A stretch of DNA of 64,000 bases from NCBI RefSeq assembly GCF_900116555.1, contig NZ_FPAT01000004.1, positions 372,001-436,000 on the forward strand, written 5' to 3'. Positions 51,378-60,865 of the stretch are shown here, piece by piece. The DNA comes from Actinopolyspora lacussalsi subsp. righensis (GTDB lineage Bacteria > Actinomycetota > Actinomycetes > Mycobacteriales > Pseudonocardiaceae). A model generated the notes under the pieces. The model was not told the origin of the DNA. It saw nothing but the letters and a program-made list of their open reading frames with translations, and made no database searches. Within the stretch, counting starts at the first letter, position 1; each line of letters begins with the position of its first letter. The position numbers and the translations under genes were made by a program.

Positions 51378-53254
51378 CCACGAACTCTCCGATCTCGAAC
51401 CTGCCGGGCGCCGACGCGGCGGCGGCCTCGCAACTGCCCACCCAGGTGAAGCAGACCCGGGAGAACCTGACCGCGCTGGTGCGGGAGGTCGACGCCGAGG
51501 CGGCCGAGTGGATCGAGCGCATCAGGAACTCGCGCACCGCCGTTCCGGGTGTGGTGGTGGTCGGCGAGACGAATCGGGGAAAAAGCTCCCTGGTCAACGC
51601 CCTGCTGGACAGCCAGGATCTGTCCCCTGTGGATGCCGATGTGGCCACGTCCACCTACCTGTGGTTCCAGCACGGCACCGAGTGGGCCGGTTACGCGTGC
51701 TACCCCGGCGAACAGGAACCGGTACGGTTCGACATCGACGAGCTGGGCGCCTGGTCCTCGGGAGCGGGCGAACTCCCGGCAGGTGAGCTGCCACCGAGAT
51801 ACATCAGAGTCGACGCTCCGCTGGAACCACTGCGAGAACTCACGCTGGTGGACACACCGGGAGTGGGCGGCCTGCAGGCGGTGCACGGCGAGCTGGCGGC
51901 CGAAGCCGCCGCTTCCGCGACCGCGCTGCTGTTCGTGGCGGACGCCTCGGCTCCGTTCAATCGCGGCGAGCTGGACTTCCTGCACAGCGTGAGCAACCGC
52001 GTGGAAACCGTGCTGTTCGCGCTGACCAAGACGGATCGGCACCGGGGCTGGCGCAGGGTGCTGGAGGAGAACCGGCAGCTGCTGGCCACGCACGCCCCGC
52101 GATTCGCCGAAGTACCGATATATCCGGTCTCGGCCCGGATGGCCGAACTCGCCGCACGCTCCTCCGAGCCGGAGAGCGCGGCGATGTTGCGGGAACGCTC
52201 CGGTGTGGACGAGCTGCGTTCCGCGCTGCGGCAACTGGTCGCCGGCCACTCCGCCATGCTCGGCGAGGCCAACACCATGCGTGGGATATCCACGGTGCTC
52301 ACCGAGATCGTCTCCGGCCTGGAGAACGAGAAACGGGCGCTCACCGCCGGGGAGAAGGAGGTGGAGTCGCTGCGCGCCAGGCGGGAGGAGCTCGCGACGG
52401 CGCGCCGGTCCTCCACCCGGGGTTGGCAGGTCAAACTGCGCGGGCGGATTCAGCGCACCCGCGTGGAGACCAGTCACGAGGTCACCGACCGGGTGCGTGA
52501 GGTGCAGAACTGGTTCCGCCGCGAGATCGAGACCGCCGACCGGGACAAGCTGGCCCTGCTGCCCGGACAGGTGGACTCGGCGCTGCAGCTGGTCTCGACG
52601 CGGGTGGCCACCCTGCTCTCGGACCGCCTGGACGAGGTGGCCCGCGATTCGCTGGCCGAACTGTTCGGCGAGGCGGAGCTGAACGTGATCCGTGCCCAGT
52701 TCGCACGCGGTAACCGCTCCCCGGTGGCGCTGCGCCCGCCGGAGAGCAGGCCACCCACCGCCGAGGACAAACTGCTGGTTTTCATGGGCGTTTCCGGCGG
52801 GCTGGGAGTCGGGCGCGCCGCGGCGATGCCGCTGGCCGGTATCGGGGTCGGAGCGCTGAATCCCGTGGTGCTGCCGGTGACGATCGTGCTGGGGCTCGGA
52901 GCCGGCTGGTGGATGGCCCGCACCCGCAAGCACGCGGCCGACAAGCAGCACATGAAGCAGTGGCTCAGCGACGCGATCTCCGAAGCGCGCTCGGCACTGG
53001 ACCAACTGGTCTCCGAGCAGCTCATCGAGGCGGAACAGCAGTTGTCGCTCGCGCTCGACGAGGCGCTGAGCAAGCGGATGGAGTCTATCGAGGGCGAGCT
53101 CCGCGAGATCGACCAGGCGCTGAAACTGGACTCGGCGGAACGCAACCGGCAGTTGCAGCTGGTCAACCGCAGGTTGGAGGAGGCGGTTTCCGGCAGGGAC
53201 AACGTGGAGCGGTTGCTGGAACGGATACGCGGGCTGCGCGACCGCTCCGGGTGA
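51374..53254 (+). CDS. Dynamin-like GTPase (second of pair, with membrane segment)
   Basis: A 626-residue protein from ATG 51374. GTPase motifs are GETNRGKSSL (64-73), the threonine region DADVATSTYLWF, DTPGVGG (160-166) and TKTD (218-221). Long coiled-coil helices follow (about 300-450 and 520-620). A hydrophobic hairpin of about 468-515 (VGALNPVVLPVTIVLGLGAG) sits between them like the membrane paddle of bacterial dynamins. It resembles IniA and DynA. With its partner it probably forms a hetero-assembly on the inner membrane. A full copy of the dispersed repeat begins at its stop. Confidence 0.87.
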   Translation: MTTNSPISNLPGADAAAASQLPTQVKQTRENLTALVREVDAEAAEWIERIRNSRTAVPGVVVVGETNRGKSSLVNALLDSQDLSPVDADVATSTYLWFQHGTEWAGYACYPGEQEPVRFDIDELGAWSSGAGELPAGELPPRYIRVDAPLEPLRELTLVDTPGVGGLQAVHGELAAEAAASATALLFVADASAPFNRGELDFLHSVSNRVETVLFALTKTDRHRGWRRVLEENRQLLATHAPRFAEVPIYPVSARMAELAARSSEPESAAMLRERSGVDELRSALRQLVAGHSAMLGEANTMRGISTVLTEIVSGLENEKRALTAGEKEVESLRARREELATARRSSTRGWQVKLRGRIQRTRVETSHEVTDRVREVQNWFRREIETADRDKLALLPGQVDSALQLVSTRVATLLSDRLDEVARDSLAELFGEAELNVIRAQFARGNRSPVALRPPESRPPTAEDKLLVFMGVSGGLGVGRAAAMPLAGIGVGALNPVVLPVTIVLGLGAGWWMARTRKHAADKQHMKQWLSDAISEARSALDQLVSEQLIEAEQQLSLALDEALSKRMESIEGELREIDQALKLDSAERNRQLQLVNRRLEEAVSGRDNVERLLERIRGLRDRSG

Positions 53255-53493
53255 AGGATCGGGGCTGCCCGGTCGGGTTGTGTGGGTGGTCGCTTGGCGG
53301 AACCTCTCGCGCGGCGCTCGCTCCGGGAGGCCCGACATCGGGTAGCGACCTACACAACGTCGGGCCTTCCTCGCGAGAACCGCACGCGAGAACCCGCGGC
53401 GGTGCCGACTGCGTGAGTGGTCGGAGCTCGGCGTGTGTAGGTGGTGGGAGTTCGGCCTGCGTTGAATTGGCCCGGCGATTTCGCGAGAAATCG
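53252..53493 (+). repeat. Dispersed intergenic repeat, copy F (full length)
   Basis: About 240 bp from the stop codon of the dynamin gene. Modules in order: GGTCGGGTTG, GGCGGAACCTCTCGC, GCTCGCTCCGGGAGGCCCGAC, ATCGGGTAGCGACCTACACA, ACGTCGGGCCTTCCTCGC, GAACCCGCGGCGGTGCCGAC, GTGGTCGG and the hairpin CGATTTC-GCGA-GAAATCG (53476-53493). AGGCCCGAC and GTCGGGCCT pair as an internal 9-bp stem. Nearly the same string of modules is found in reverse at 59347-59566. The remainder of the gap (53494-53711) shows nothing recognisable. Confidence 0.8.
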
Positions 53494-53711
53494 ACGCCGC
53501 CGGCACGGTGGCTCGAGGACGGCTGAGCGGCCACAGGGGACCCGGCACGCGACTCCACTTCCCACTCTCCGGGAGAGCGACCGGCCGCGTCGGGTATTCG
53601 CTTCCGGGTAATCGCCGGTGAACCGCGCCGGGACGACGACATCCCCAACCGACGACACCGCCAACCGACCGATAGTCCGACGTGAACGGACTCACGCCAC
53701 AGCGAGCGCGA

Positions 53712-53754
53712 TATAGGTTAGCCTAAGTTCACAGAAAATTAGGCTAACCTAATT
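53712..53754. promoter_or_regulatory. Double IdeR/DmdR iron box before the siderophore operon
   Basis: Two iron boxes face each other: AGGTTAGCCTAA (53715-53726) and TTAGGCTAACCT (53739-53750), exact reverse complements 12 bp apart. The second lies within AATTAGGCTAACCTAATT, close to the consensus TTAGGTTAGSCTAACCTAA. Binding of Fe(II)-IdeR/DmdR would repress desA and the genes after it when iron is plentiful. Confidence 0.9.
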
Positions 53755-53879
53755 CCACACGGTCGCGACGCGCCGGACACGGTGGCTGACCTCGCAACGA
53801 GGAGCTCGAAGCCGCGATGCGGCGCACGACCCCGGCAGGCCATCCGGCATCGCACACCCAGCACCGAGGAGGACGGTTC

Positions 53880-55445
53880 GTGAGTTTCCTCGTACCACCG
53901 GCCGAGCAGACCGCTGCGACATCGGCACAGTCCGTCGACCCCAAGTCGTACCTGCTGGACGAACACAACACCGAGCAGTACCGCGATTCGGTGACCGAAG
54001 GGGTACAGCGGGTGATCGGCGAACTCCTGGACCCGGGCCACCAGCCCACCACCGGAGTCACCCCCGATCAGCTCGGACCGGTCATCGGCGGAATCGACCT
54101 GGACGAACCGTTGCCGGACACCAAGAGCGCGCTCGACGAGCTGGAACGGGTCTACCTGCGGGATGCCGTCTACTTCCAGCACCCGCGCTACCTGGCCCAC
54201 CTCAACTGCCCGATCGTCATTCCCGCCCTGCTCGGCGAAGCGATCGGCTCGGCGATCAACTCCTCACTGGACACCTGGGACCAGAGCGCGGGCGGCACGC
54301 TCATCGAGCGGCGACTGATCGACTGGACCACGGCCCGCATCGGCTTCGGTCCGACCGCGGACGGGATATTCACCAGCGGCGGCACCCAGTCCAACCTGCA
54401 AGGACTCTTCGTCGCCCGAGAACAGGCTCTGCAACGGCACGCGGCGGAGAACGGAACCGGGGATCCGGAGACCGACCGCGTCGAACAGCTGTCGCGACTG
54501 CGCGTCCTCACCTCGGCCGACAGCCACTTCAGTGTCGTCAAAGCGGCGAAACTGCTGGGCATGGGCGCTGATTCGGTGCTGACCGTTCCCACCGACGAGC
54601 ACCGGCGCATGCGGACCGACGAGCTGCACGAGCGGCTGCGGAGCTGCCACGAGGCGGGACTGACCACGATGGCCGTGGTGGCCACGGCGGGCACCACCGA
54701 CTTCGGCAGCATCGACCCGCTCTCCGAGATCGCGGCGCTGTGCGAACGGTTCGAGGTGTGGCTGCACGTGGACGCGGCATACGGCTGCGGCCTGCTGGTC
54801 TCCCGGGAGAGCGCCCGACTGGACGGGATCGAGCGCGCCGACTCGGTGATCGTGGACTACCACAAGTCGTTCTTCCAGCCGGTGAGTTCCAGCGCGGTAC
54901 TCGTGCGGGACGGATCAGTGCTGCGGCACGCCACCTACCACGCGGACTACCTGAACCCGGAGCGCCACGTGGCCGAGCGGGTCCCGAACCAGGTGGACAA
55001 GAGCATCCAGACCACCAGGCGGTTCGACGCGCTCAAACTGTGGCTGACCCTGCGGATCATGGGCCCGGACGCGCTCGGGCGGCTCTTCGACGACGTGCTG
55101 GACCTCGCCGAACGCACCTGGGAGATGCTGCGGGCCGATCCGCGCTTCGAAGTGGTCAACCGCCCCGAGCTGAGCGCCCTGGTGTTCCGCTACGTGCCCG
55201 CCGCGGACGTGGACGGACAGCTCTGCGACCGGGTCAACCTGCACGCGCGCGACGCGTTGTACCGCTCGGGCGCCGCGATGGTGGCCGAGACGGTCGTCGA
55301 CGGGAACACCTACCTGAAGTTCACCCTGCTCAACCCGCGCACCACGCTGCGGGACATCGCCGAGGTGTGCGAGCTCATCGTCGAACACGGCAACCGGTAC
55401 CTGACCGGTACGCCCGAGGCGGAGCCCGAACGCCGTGCGAGCTGA
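53880..55445 (+). CDS. desA: PLP-dependent lysine/diamine decarboxylase of NIS siderophore synthesis (DesA-type)
   Basis: A 521-residue group II decarboxylase from GTG 53880 with GAGGAGG seven bases upstream. Landmarks are [67 protein letters not shown], the cofactor aspartate in [12 protein letters not shown] and the PLP lysine K329 in [10 protein letters not shown]. In desferrioxamine synthesis this enzyme forms cadaverine from lysine; putrescine or diaminobutyrate-derived amines are possible alternatives. It is the first gene behind the double iron box and is 25 bp before the N-hydroxylase gene. Confidence 0.88.
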   Translation: MSFLVPPAEQTAATSAQSVDPKSYLLDEHNTEQYRDSVTEGVQRVIGELLDPGHQPTTGVTPDQLGPVIGGIDLDEPLPDTKSALDELERVYLRDAVYFQHPRYLAHLNCPIVIPALLGEAIGSAINSSLDTWDQSAGGTLIERRLIDWTTARIGFGPTADGIFTSGGTQSNLQGLFVAREQALQRHAAENGTGDPETDRVEQLSRLRVLTSADSHFSVVKAAKLLGMGADSVLTVPTDEHRRMRTDELHERLRSCHEAGLTTMAVVATAGTTDFGSIDPLSEIAALCERFEVWLHVDAAYGCGLLVSRESARLDGIERADSVIVDYHKSFFQPVSSSAVLVRDGSVLRHATYHADYLNPERHVAERVPNQVDKSIQTTRRFDALKLWLTLRIMGPDALGRLFDDVLDLAERTWEMLRADPRFEVVNRPELSALVFRYVPAADVDGQLCDRVNLHARDALYRSGAAMVAETVVDGNTYLKFTLLNPRTTLRDIAEVCELIVEHGNRYLTGTPEAEPERRAS

Positions 55446-55470
55446 CCGAGACTTCCGAAGGGAAAACTCC

Positions 55471-56808
55471 ATGTCCCCCACTTACGACTTCGTAGCCGTC
55501 GGGGTCGGTCCGTTCAACCTCGGTCTGGCCTGCCTGACCGAGCCCATCGCGGAACTCGACGGGCTCTTCCTGGACGAGAAACCGGACTTCGAATGGCACG
55601 GCGGGATGATGCTGCAGGACACCACCCTGCAGACGCCGTTCCTCGCAGACCTGGTGAGCCTGGCCGATCCGACCTCTCCGCTGTCCTTCCTGAACTACCT
55701 CAAGGAGGTCGGCAGGCTCTACTCGTTCTACATCCGGGCGGACTGGTTCCCGCCCCGCGTGGAGTACAACGAGTACTGCCGCTGGGCGGCGCGCAAGCTC
55801 GACAGCGTCCGGTTCGGCCACCGGGTAGACCGCATCGACCACGACCCGAACGAGGACGTCTACCTGGTGCACGCCACCGAGGTCGCGACCGGACGGACCG
55901 AGACGCACCGGGCGCGCAGGCTGGTGTTGGGCACCGGAACCCCGCCCCACGTCCCCGAACCGTGCCGCGACCTGGGCGGCGACGCGATTCACGCGTCGCG
56001 GTACCTGCACAACCGCGACTCGCTGGTCCGCAAGCAGAGCATCACGATCGTCGGAAGCGGGCAGAGCGCCGCGGAGATATACCGGGATCTGCTCGGTGAG
56101 ATCGACGAGCACGGCTACACCCTCAACTGGGTGACCCGCTCGGCCAGGTTCTTCCCGCTGGAGTACACCAAGCTGACCCTGGAGATGACCTCGCCGGAGT
56201 ACGTCGACTACTTCTACTCGCTGCCGGACAGCACCCGGGAATCACTGCTCGCGCAGCAGCACGGCCTCTACAAGGGCATCAGCGCGGAACTGGTCGACGA
56301 GATCTTCGACCTGCTCTACCTGAAGCGGGTGGCCGGACCGTGCCCGACCAGGCTGCTGACCAACACCGAGGTGACCTCGGCCGAACACCACCCGGCGGAC
56401 GGCGGCTACACGCTGGGACTGCGGCAGTGGGAGCAGCAGGAGGACTTCACCCTGCACACCGACGGGCTCGTGCTAGCCACCGGATACCGGTACCGCACAC
56501 CCGATTTCCTGCGGCCGATCACGCACCGGATCAGCTGGGACGAGTCGGGCAGGTTCGACGTCGGCCGCGGCTACGGCGTGGACCCGACCGGCGAGGAGAT
56601 CTACGTGCAGAACGCCGAGCTGCACACGCACGGCTTCGTCACCCCCGACCTCGGGATGGCCGCGTACCGGAACTCGCGCATCATCCAGGGGATGCTCGGC
56701 GAGGAGTACTACCCGGTCGAGCGTTCCATCGCCTTCCAGGACTTCGCCGCTCCCGGCGACATCGGACCGGCCCGGACCGAACCGGCACGAGAGGAGTCGG
56801 CGGCATGA
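55471..56808 (+). CDS. desB: Diamine N-hydroxylase, FAD-dependent (DesB-type)
   Basis: A 445-residue flavoprotein of the lysine/ornithine N-monooxygenase family. The FAD loop is [17 protein letters not shown], followed by the substrate-region string [20 protein letters not shown] and [20 protein letters not shown]. The NADPH loop is [20 protein letters not shown], and the C-terminal [15 protein letters not shown] is typical. It hydroxylates the amine made by the decarboxylase, giving N-hydroxycadaverine in the desferrioxamine route. The stop overlaps the next start (ATGA, 56805-56808). Confidence 0.92.
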   Translation: MSPTYDFVAVGVGPFNLGLACLTEPIAELDGLFLDEKPDFEWHGGMMLQDTTLQTPFLADLVSLADPTSPLSFLNYLKEVGRLYSFYIRADWFPPRVEYNEYCRWAARKLDSVRFGHRVDRIDHDPNEDVYLVHATEVATGRTETHRARRLVLGTGTPPHVPEPCRDLGGDAIHASRYLHNRDSLVRKQSITIVGSGQSAAEIYRDLLGEIDEHGYTLNWVTRSARFFPLEYTKLTLEMTSPEYVDYFYSLPDSTRESLLAQQHGLYKGISAELVDEIFDLLYLKRVAGPCPTRLLTNTEVTSAEHHPADGGYTLGLRQWEQQEDFTLHTDGLVLATGYRYRTPDFLRPITHRISWDESGRFDVGRGYGVDPTGEEIYVQNAELHTHGFVTPDLGMAAYRNSRIIQGMLGEEYYPVERSIAFQDFAAPGDIGPARTEPAREESAA

Positions 56809-57395
56809 CCGAGATCGTGTTCGAACGCACGGACGAGCGGTTGGGCGAGTTCGCCGTGCGCCCGGTATCGGCCGATGAGGACACCCGGCTGTTGCACGGC
56901 TGGCTCACCCACCCGAAGTCGGCCTTCTGGCTGATGCTCGACGCCGAGCCGGCCGACGTGCGGCAGCAGTTCCGCACCATCGAGGCGACCCCGGGCAACG
57001 ACGCGTTCGTCGGCCTGCACAACGGGATTCCATCCTTCCTGATCGAGCGGTACGACCCGGCCCGTTCGGAACTGGCGGAGCTGTATCCCGTGCGGCCGGG
57101 CGACGTGGGGATGCACTTCCTCGCCGCGCCCACCGGCATGCCGGTGCACGGCTTCACCCGCGCCGTGCTGACCACGGTGATGGACATGCTGTTCACCGAC
57201 CCCGCGATCGGCCGGGTGGTCGTGGAACCCGACGTGAACAACACCTCGGTGCACGCGCTGAACGCGGAGGTCGGCTTCGAAGTGGTCGACACCGTCTCGC
57301 TGCCCGAGAAGAAAGCACTGCTCAGCATCTGCACCCGCGCCGACTACCTGGCGAGCAGGACCGCGGGTTCGACCGAGGGGGAGGTATCACGGTGA
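56805..57395 (+). CDS. desC: Siderophore acyltransferase, GNAT/IucB type (DesC-type)
   Basis: A 196-residue acyltransferase. It begins [20 protein letters not shown] and holds the family pattern [41 protein letters not shown] and [20 protein letters not shown]. Such enzymes acetylate or succinylate the hydroxyl-amine to give the hydroxamate. It overlaps the genes on both sides by four bases, so the three biosynthetic genes desB, desC and desD are translationally coupled. Confidence 0.9.
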   Translation: MTEIVFERTDERLGEFAVRPVSADEDTRLLHGWLTHPKSAFWLMLDAEPADVRQQFRTIEATPGNDAFVGLHNGIPSFLIERYDPARSELAELYPVRPGDVGMHFLAAPTGMPVHGFTRAVLTTVMDMLFTDPAIGRVVVEPDVNNTSVHALNAEVGFEVVDTVSLPEKKALLSICTRADYLASRTAGSTEGEVSR

Positions 57396-59191
57396 GTTCC
57401 GGCAACCCCGGCACGCACGAGCCCGCGGGCCATCTGACTCCGGAGCACTGGCGGCTGGTGAACCGGCGCCTGGTGCGCAAGGCGCTGGCCGAGCTCTCAC
57501 ACGAACGGCTGCTCACCCCCACCCCGACGGGGGAGGGGCGCTACGTGGTCGGCAGCGACGACGGCAGGGTGCGCTACCACTTCCGGGCCAGGATCGGCAG
57601 CCTGCGGCACTGGTCGATCGACACCGACAGCATCACCCGGCACCGCGACGGCACGGAGCTGCCGCTCGACGCGATGGAGCTGTTCCTGGAGCTGCGCGAC
57701 ACGCTGGGACTGCACGACGGGCTGCTGCCGGTGTACCTGGAGGAGATCAGCAGCACGCTGGAAAGCGACGCGTTCAAACTCGCCAAACCCCGGGCGAGCT
57801 CGGGAGAGCTGCTGGACGCCGGGTTCCAGGCGATCGAGTCGGGCATGACCGAGGGACATCCGTGCTTTCTGGCCAACAGCGGCCGGATCGGCTTCGACCT
57901 CGCCGAGTCCGCGAAGTACGCGCCGGAGGCGGGAGTGCCGCTCAAGCTGGTGTGGCTGGCCGCGCACCGGGACCGGGTCGGCTTCAGCGCCTCGGCGGGG
58001 CTGGACTACGAGGAACTCGTGCGGTCCGAACTGGACGAATCGACCCGCGAGCGGTTCGAGAAGCGGATCCGCGAGTTCGGGCTGGACCCGAAGGACTACC
58101 TGTTCGTGCCGGTACACCCCTGGCAGTGGGACAACAAGCTGCCGGTGACGTTCGCCGCGGAGTTCGCCACCCGCAACCTGATCCACCTCGGCGACGGGGA
58201 CGACGATTACCTGCCGCAGCAGTCCATCCGCACGTTCTTCAACGCCGACTCGCAGGAGCGGCACTACGTCAAGACGGCGATCTCGGTGCTGAACATGGGT
58301 TTCCTGCGGGGGCTCTCGCCCGAGTACATGCGCGCCACCCCGGCCATCAACGACTGGGTGGGCGAGCTGGTCGCCGGTGACGAGCTGCTGCGCGACTCCG
58401 GTTTCGACATCCTGCGGGAACGCGCGGCGGTGGGCTACCACAACGAGTACTACACGGCCGCCGCGAAGGACTCGCCGTACCGCAAGATGCTGGCCGCGCT
58501 CTGGCGCGAGAGCCCGGTTCCGAAGCTGCGGGACGGGCAGCGCCTGGCCACCATGGCCGCGCTGCTGCACGTGGACGAGTCCGGCGATCCCCTGGTCGGC
58601 ACGTTGATCAGCCGTTCGGGGCTGGCACCGGCCGACTGGCTGCGGCGCTACCTGGACGCCTATCTGCGTCCGCTGCTGCACTGCTTCTACGCCTACGGCG
58701 TGGTGTTCATGCCGCACGGCGAGAACATCATCCTGGTGCTGGAGGACGGGGTGCCGAAGCGGGCGCTGCTCAAGGACATCGGCGAGGAGGTCGCCGTGAT
58801 CGAGCCGGAGACCGAACTCCCGGCCGAGATCGAGCGGATCCGCTCCGAGGTGCCGGAGAACCTGCGGGCGCTCTCGCTGTTCACCGACATCTTCGACTGC
58901 TTCTTCCGCTTCCTGTGCTCGATCACGCACGAGCACGGGCTGCTGGACGAGCGGGACTTCTGGCGGACGGTGGCCGAGTGCGTGGCCGACTACGAGGCGG
59001 CGGCGCCGGAGCTGCGGGACCGGTTCCGCGAGTACGACCTGTTCGCCGAACAGTACGAGCTGTCCTGCCTCAACCGGCTGCAGTTGGGCAACAACCAGCA
59101 GATGGTGAACCTGCAGGACCCGGCTAGCGCGCTGAAGATCGCGGGAATGCTGGACAACCCCATCGCGCCGTACGCACCCGTTCGGGACTGA
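57392..59191 (+). CDS. desD: NIS siderophore synthetase, IucA/IucC family (DesD-type)
   Basis: A 599-residue synthetase from GTG 57392. Family signatures are EGHPCFLANSGRIGFDLAES with the ATP-binding HP, VPVHPWQWDNKLPVTFAAEF, QQSIRTFFNADSQERHYVKT, and CFYAYGVVFMPHGENIILVL. The C-terminal iron-reductase-like domain ends SCLNRLQLGNNQQMVNLQDP. It joins hydroxamate units with ATP, in the desferrioxamine case into DFO-E or DFO-B. No siderophore exporter, uptake or reductase gene lies in the window downstream, since the next gene is convergent. Confidence 0.94.
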   Translation: MSSGNPGTHEPAGHLTPEHWRLVNRRLVRKALAELSHERLLTPTPTGEGRYVVGSDDGRVRYHFRARIGSLRHWSIDTDSITRHRDGTELPLDAMELFLELRDTLGLHDGLLPVYLEEISSTLESDAFKLAKPRASSGELLDAGFQAIESGMTEGHPCFLANSGRIGFDLAESAKYAPEAGVPLKLVWLAAHRDRVGFSASAGLDYEELVRSELDESTRERFEKRIREFGLDPKDYLFVPVHPWQWDNKLPVTFAAEFATRNLIHLGDGDDDYLPQQSIRTFFNADSQERHYVKTAISVLNMGFLRGLSPEYMRATPAINDWVGELVAGDELLRDSGFDILRERAAVGYHNEYYTAAAKDSPYRKMLAALWRESPVPKLRDGQRLATMAALLHVDESGDPLVGTLISRSGLAPADWLRRYLDAYLRPLLHCFYAYGVVFMPHGENIILVLEDGVPKRALLKDIGEEVAVIEPETELPAEIERIRSEVPENLRALSLFTDIFDCFFRFLCSITHEHGLLDERDFWRTVAECVADYEAAAPELRDRFREYDLFAEQYELSCLNRLQLGNNQQMVNLQDPASALKIAGMLDNPIAPYAPVRD

Positions 59192-59330
59192 TCGGAGTTT
59201 CCCCGGCGGGTCGGCGGGTGCTACTCGCCGGCGGAACCTCCCGCTGGCTCTCGCACCGGGTGCCGCCCGACCGGGCGGCACCTCGCGGCGTCGGGCCGCT
59301 CTTGGGTAGCGGCCTGCACGGCGAGGCGGT
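59189..59330 (+). repeat. Dispersed intergenic repeat, copy G
   Basis: It starts on the desD stop with TGATCGGAGTTTCCCCGGCG, then GGGTCGGCGGGTGCTACTCG, GCCGGCGGAACCTCCCGC, GGCTCTCGCACCGGG and, after a GC-rich inverted stretch, GGGTAGCGGCCTGCAC. It faces copy H; the two meet near 59347. Confidence 0.75.
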
Positions 59331-59346
59331 GTGGCCCCAGCTCCGT

Positions 59347-59566
59347 CGATTTCTCGCGAAATCGCCGGGCGGTGGGACGGCGCGGTGCCGGACTCCGACC
59401 ACCCCGGCAGTCGGCACCGCCGCGGGTTCTCTCGGGGTGCTCTGCGAGGAAGGCCCGACGTTGTGTAGGTGTCGCTACCCGATGTCGGGCCTCCCCGGAG
59501 CGAGAGCCCGCGAGAGGTTCCGCCGACCGAGCACCTTCGCGACCGGCCGGAGGGCAGGTCCACTGC
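59347..59566 (-). repeat. Dispersed intergenic repeat, copy H (full length)
   Basis: Read on the minus strand from the stop codon of the hibernation-factor gene it shows GCTCGGTCGGCGGAACCTCT, GCTCTCGCTCCGGGGAGGCC, CGACATCGGGTAGCGACACC, TACACAACGTCGGGCCTTCC, GAACCCGCGGCGGTGCCGAC, GGGTGGTCGG and the final hairpin CGATTTC-GCGA-GAAATCG (59347-59364). It matches copy F module by module and often base by base over more than 150 bp. Confidence 0.8.
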
Positions 59567-60607
59567 TCAGTTGTCGATCGGGAAGCGCAGCAGCGCTCCG
59601 ACGCCCTCGGCCAGGCCGGTGCCGGACTCCACCAGATCGGCCCGGGCACTGGTCTCGGCACACGCCTTGAGCAGGAACGCCTCGCGTTCGGTTCCGGTGC
59701 CGTACTCCAGCAGCAGGGTGTCCACCGCGCCCATCTCGGCGGCGCGGGCCACGGGGTGGTCACCGTGCACGGCCTGCCCGTGCGCCAGTCCCGCGTTGAG
59801 CTGCTCGGCGCGCTCCTGCGCGTTGCGGGCGCTCTCCTTCTCGGCGATCTCGCGCAGCTGTTCGGTCAGTGCCTGTTCCGCGGCCTCGTCCTGGTTACCG
59901 CCGCGGTCGGCGTCCACGTGCAGCTCGGCCAACCGCTCGGTCAGCTTGTCGCGGACCATGGTGCGGGCCTGCGTCTCACCTGCCAGCACCAGCAGCCGCG
60001 GCCGGAACTCGGCCTCGATGGTGCGCAGCCGCGCGACGATGTCCTCGACGTTGTGCTCGACGGCCTGCTCGGCACGGCGCTGCAGCTGTTTGTGCGACAG
60101 GGCCTGGCCACGGGGTTTGTGCGTGTCGGTCTCGGCGCCGCCCTCGACGGTCTCGCTGCCCAGCTCCCGGGGATGGTGCTGCTGTGCCAGCACCTCCTGC
60201 CGGACCACCGCGCCCTGCTCGTCGGCGATGACCACCAGCATGCGCACCGAGCGGCACTCCTCACGAACGTAGGCGCCCAGTTCCGGCAGCCGCGTCCAGT
60301 ACTGCGCGTCACCGGCCCCCAGGGCGGCGTCCCACGGTTCGGCGAGCAGCACCCCGTCGTTCTCGGTCGCCACCAGCACACGCCCGTTGGCCTGCTCCTC
60401 GCCGTACTCGACATTCAGCACGCTCGCTTCGAGCGCGTCCAGCACCGCGTCACCGGCTCCGGCACCTGCCAACCGTTCCCGCAGGTCACGCCACCGCAGT
60501 CGCAGCTGCTCGCCCGATTCCTCACTCGGGGAGCGTCCCTCCAGGTACACCGTGGCGAACGGTCCCTCGCTCTCGTAGACCGACCGCAGCCGCGTCAAGT
60601 CCATCAT
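59567..60607 (-). CDS. Balon/Rv2629-type ribosome hibernation factor (bacterial eRF1 family)
   Basis: A 346-residue protein from ATG 60607 behind GAGAGGGGA. It starts DLTRLRSVYESEGPFATVYL and has the three-domain layout of the bacterial eRF1/Pelota-like family. Further marks are ENDGVLLAEPW, YVREECRSVRMLVVIADEQG, the basic segment HKPRGQALSHKQLQRRAEQA, VEDIVARLRTIEAEFRPRLL and the C-terminal VARAAEMGAVDTLLLEYGTG. No GGQ is present. It resembles M. tuberculosis Rv2629, which is related to Balon, a factor that enters the ribosomal A site during dormancy together with EF-Tu. The assignment is from memory of the family. It is divergent from a DUF2267 gene, and a palindrome lies just before the start. 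Confidence 0.8.
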   Translation of the reverse strand: MMDLTRLRSVYESEGPFATVYLEGRSPSEESGEQLRLRWRDLRERLAGAGAGDAVLDALEASVLNVEYGEEQANGRVLVATENDGVLLAEPWDAALGAGDAQYWTRLPELGAYVREECRSVRMLVVIADEQGAVVRQEVLAQQHHPRELGSETVEGGAETDTHKPRGQALSHKQLQRRAEQAVEHNVEDIVARLRTIEAEFRPRLLVLAGETQARTMVRDKLTERLAELHVDADRGGNQDEAAEQALTEQLREIAEKESARNAQERAEQLNAGLAHGQAVHGDHPVARAAEMGAVDTLLLEYGTGTEREAFLLKACAETSARADLVESGTGLAEGVGALLRFPIDN

Positions 60608-60626
60608 CGTTCCCCTCTCTCGCTTC

Positions 60627-60641
60627 CAAGGACCGTCCTTG
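60627..60641. promoter_or_regulatory. Operator-like palindrome before the hibernation-factor gene
   Basis: A perfect dyad CAAGGAC-C-GTCCTTG lies 20 bp upstream of the start codon, a position suited to a repressor or activator site. It does not match the DosR consensus closely. The regulator is unknown. Confidence 0.45.
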
Positions 60642-60865
60642 CCGGTGGCAACAAGCGTGAACACTCAACGGAGTACTCACACGTCGATCACAACCACTGG
60701 CAGGTGCATGCCCCGCACACAGCACGGCAAACCCACACAGTGCCACAGAGTGAGCCAGATCACGTTTATCGACCACGGCGGCGTGGGCACTGCGATGGGA
60801 ACCGTCCCGTGGAGACCTCTCCGGTTGCGGGCACGGGAGGCGGAACGATCCGAAGAGGGAGTTCG

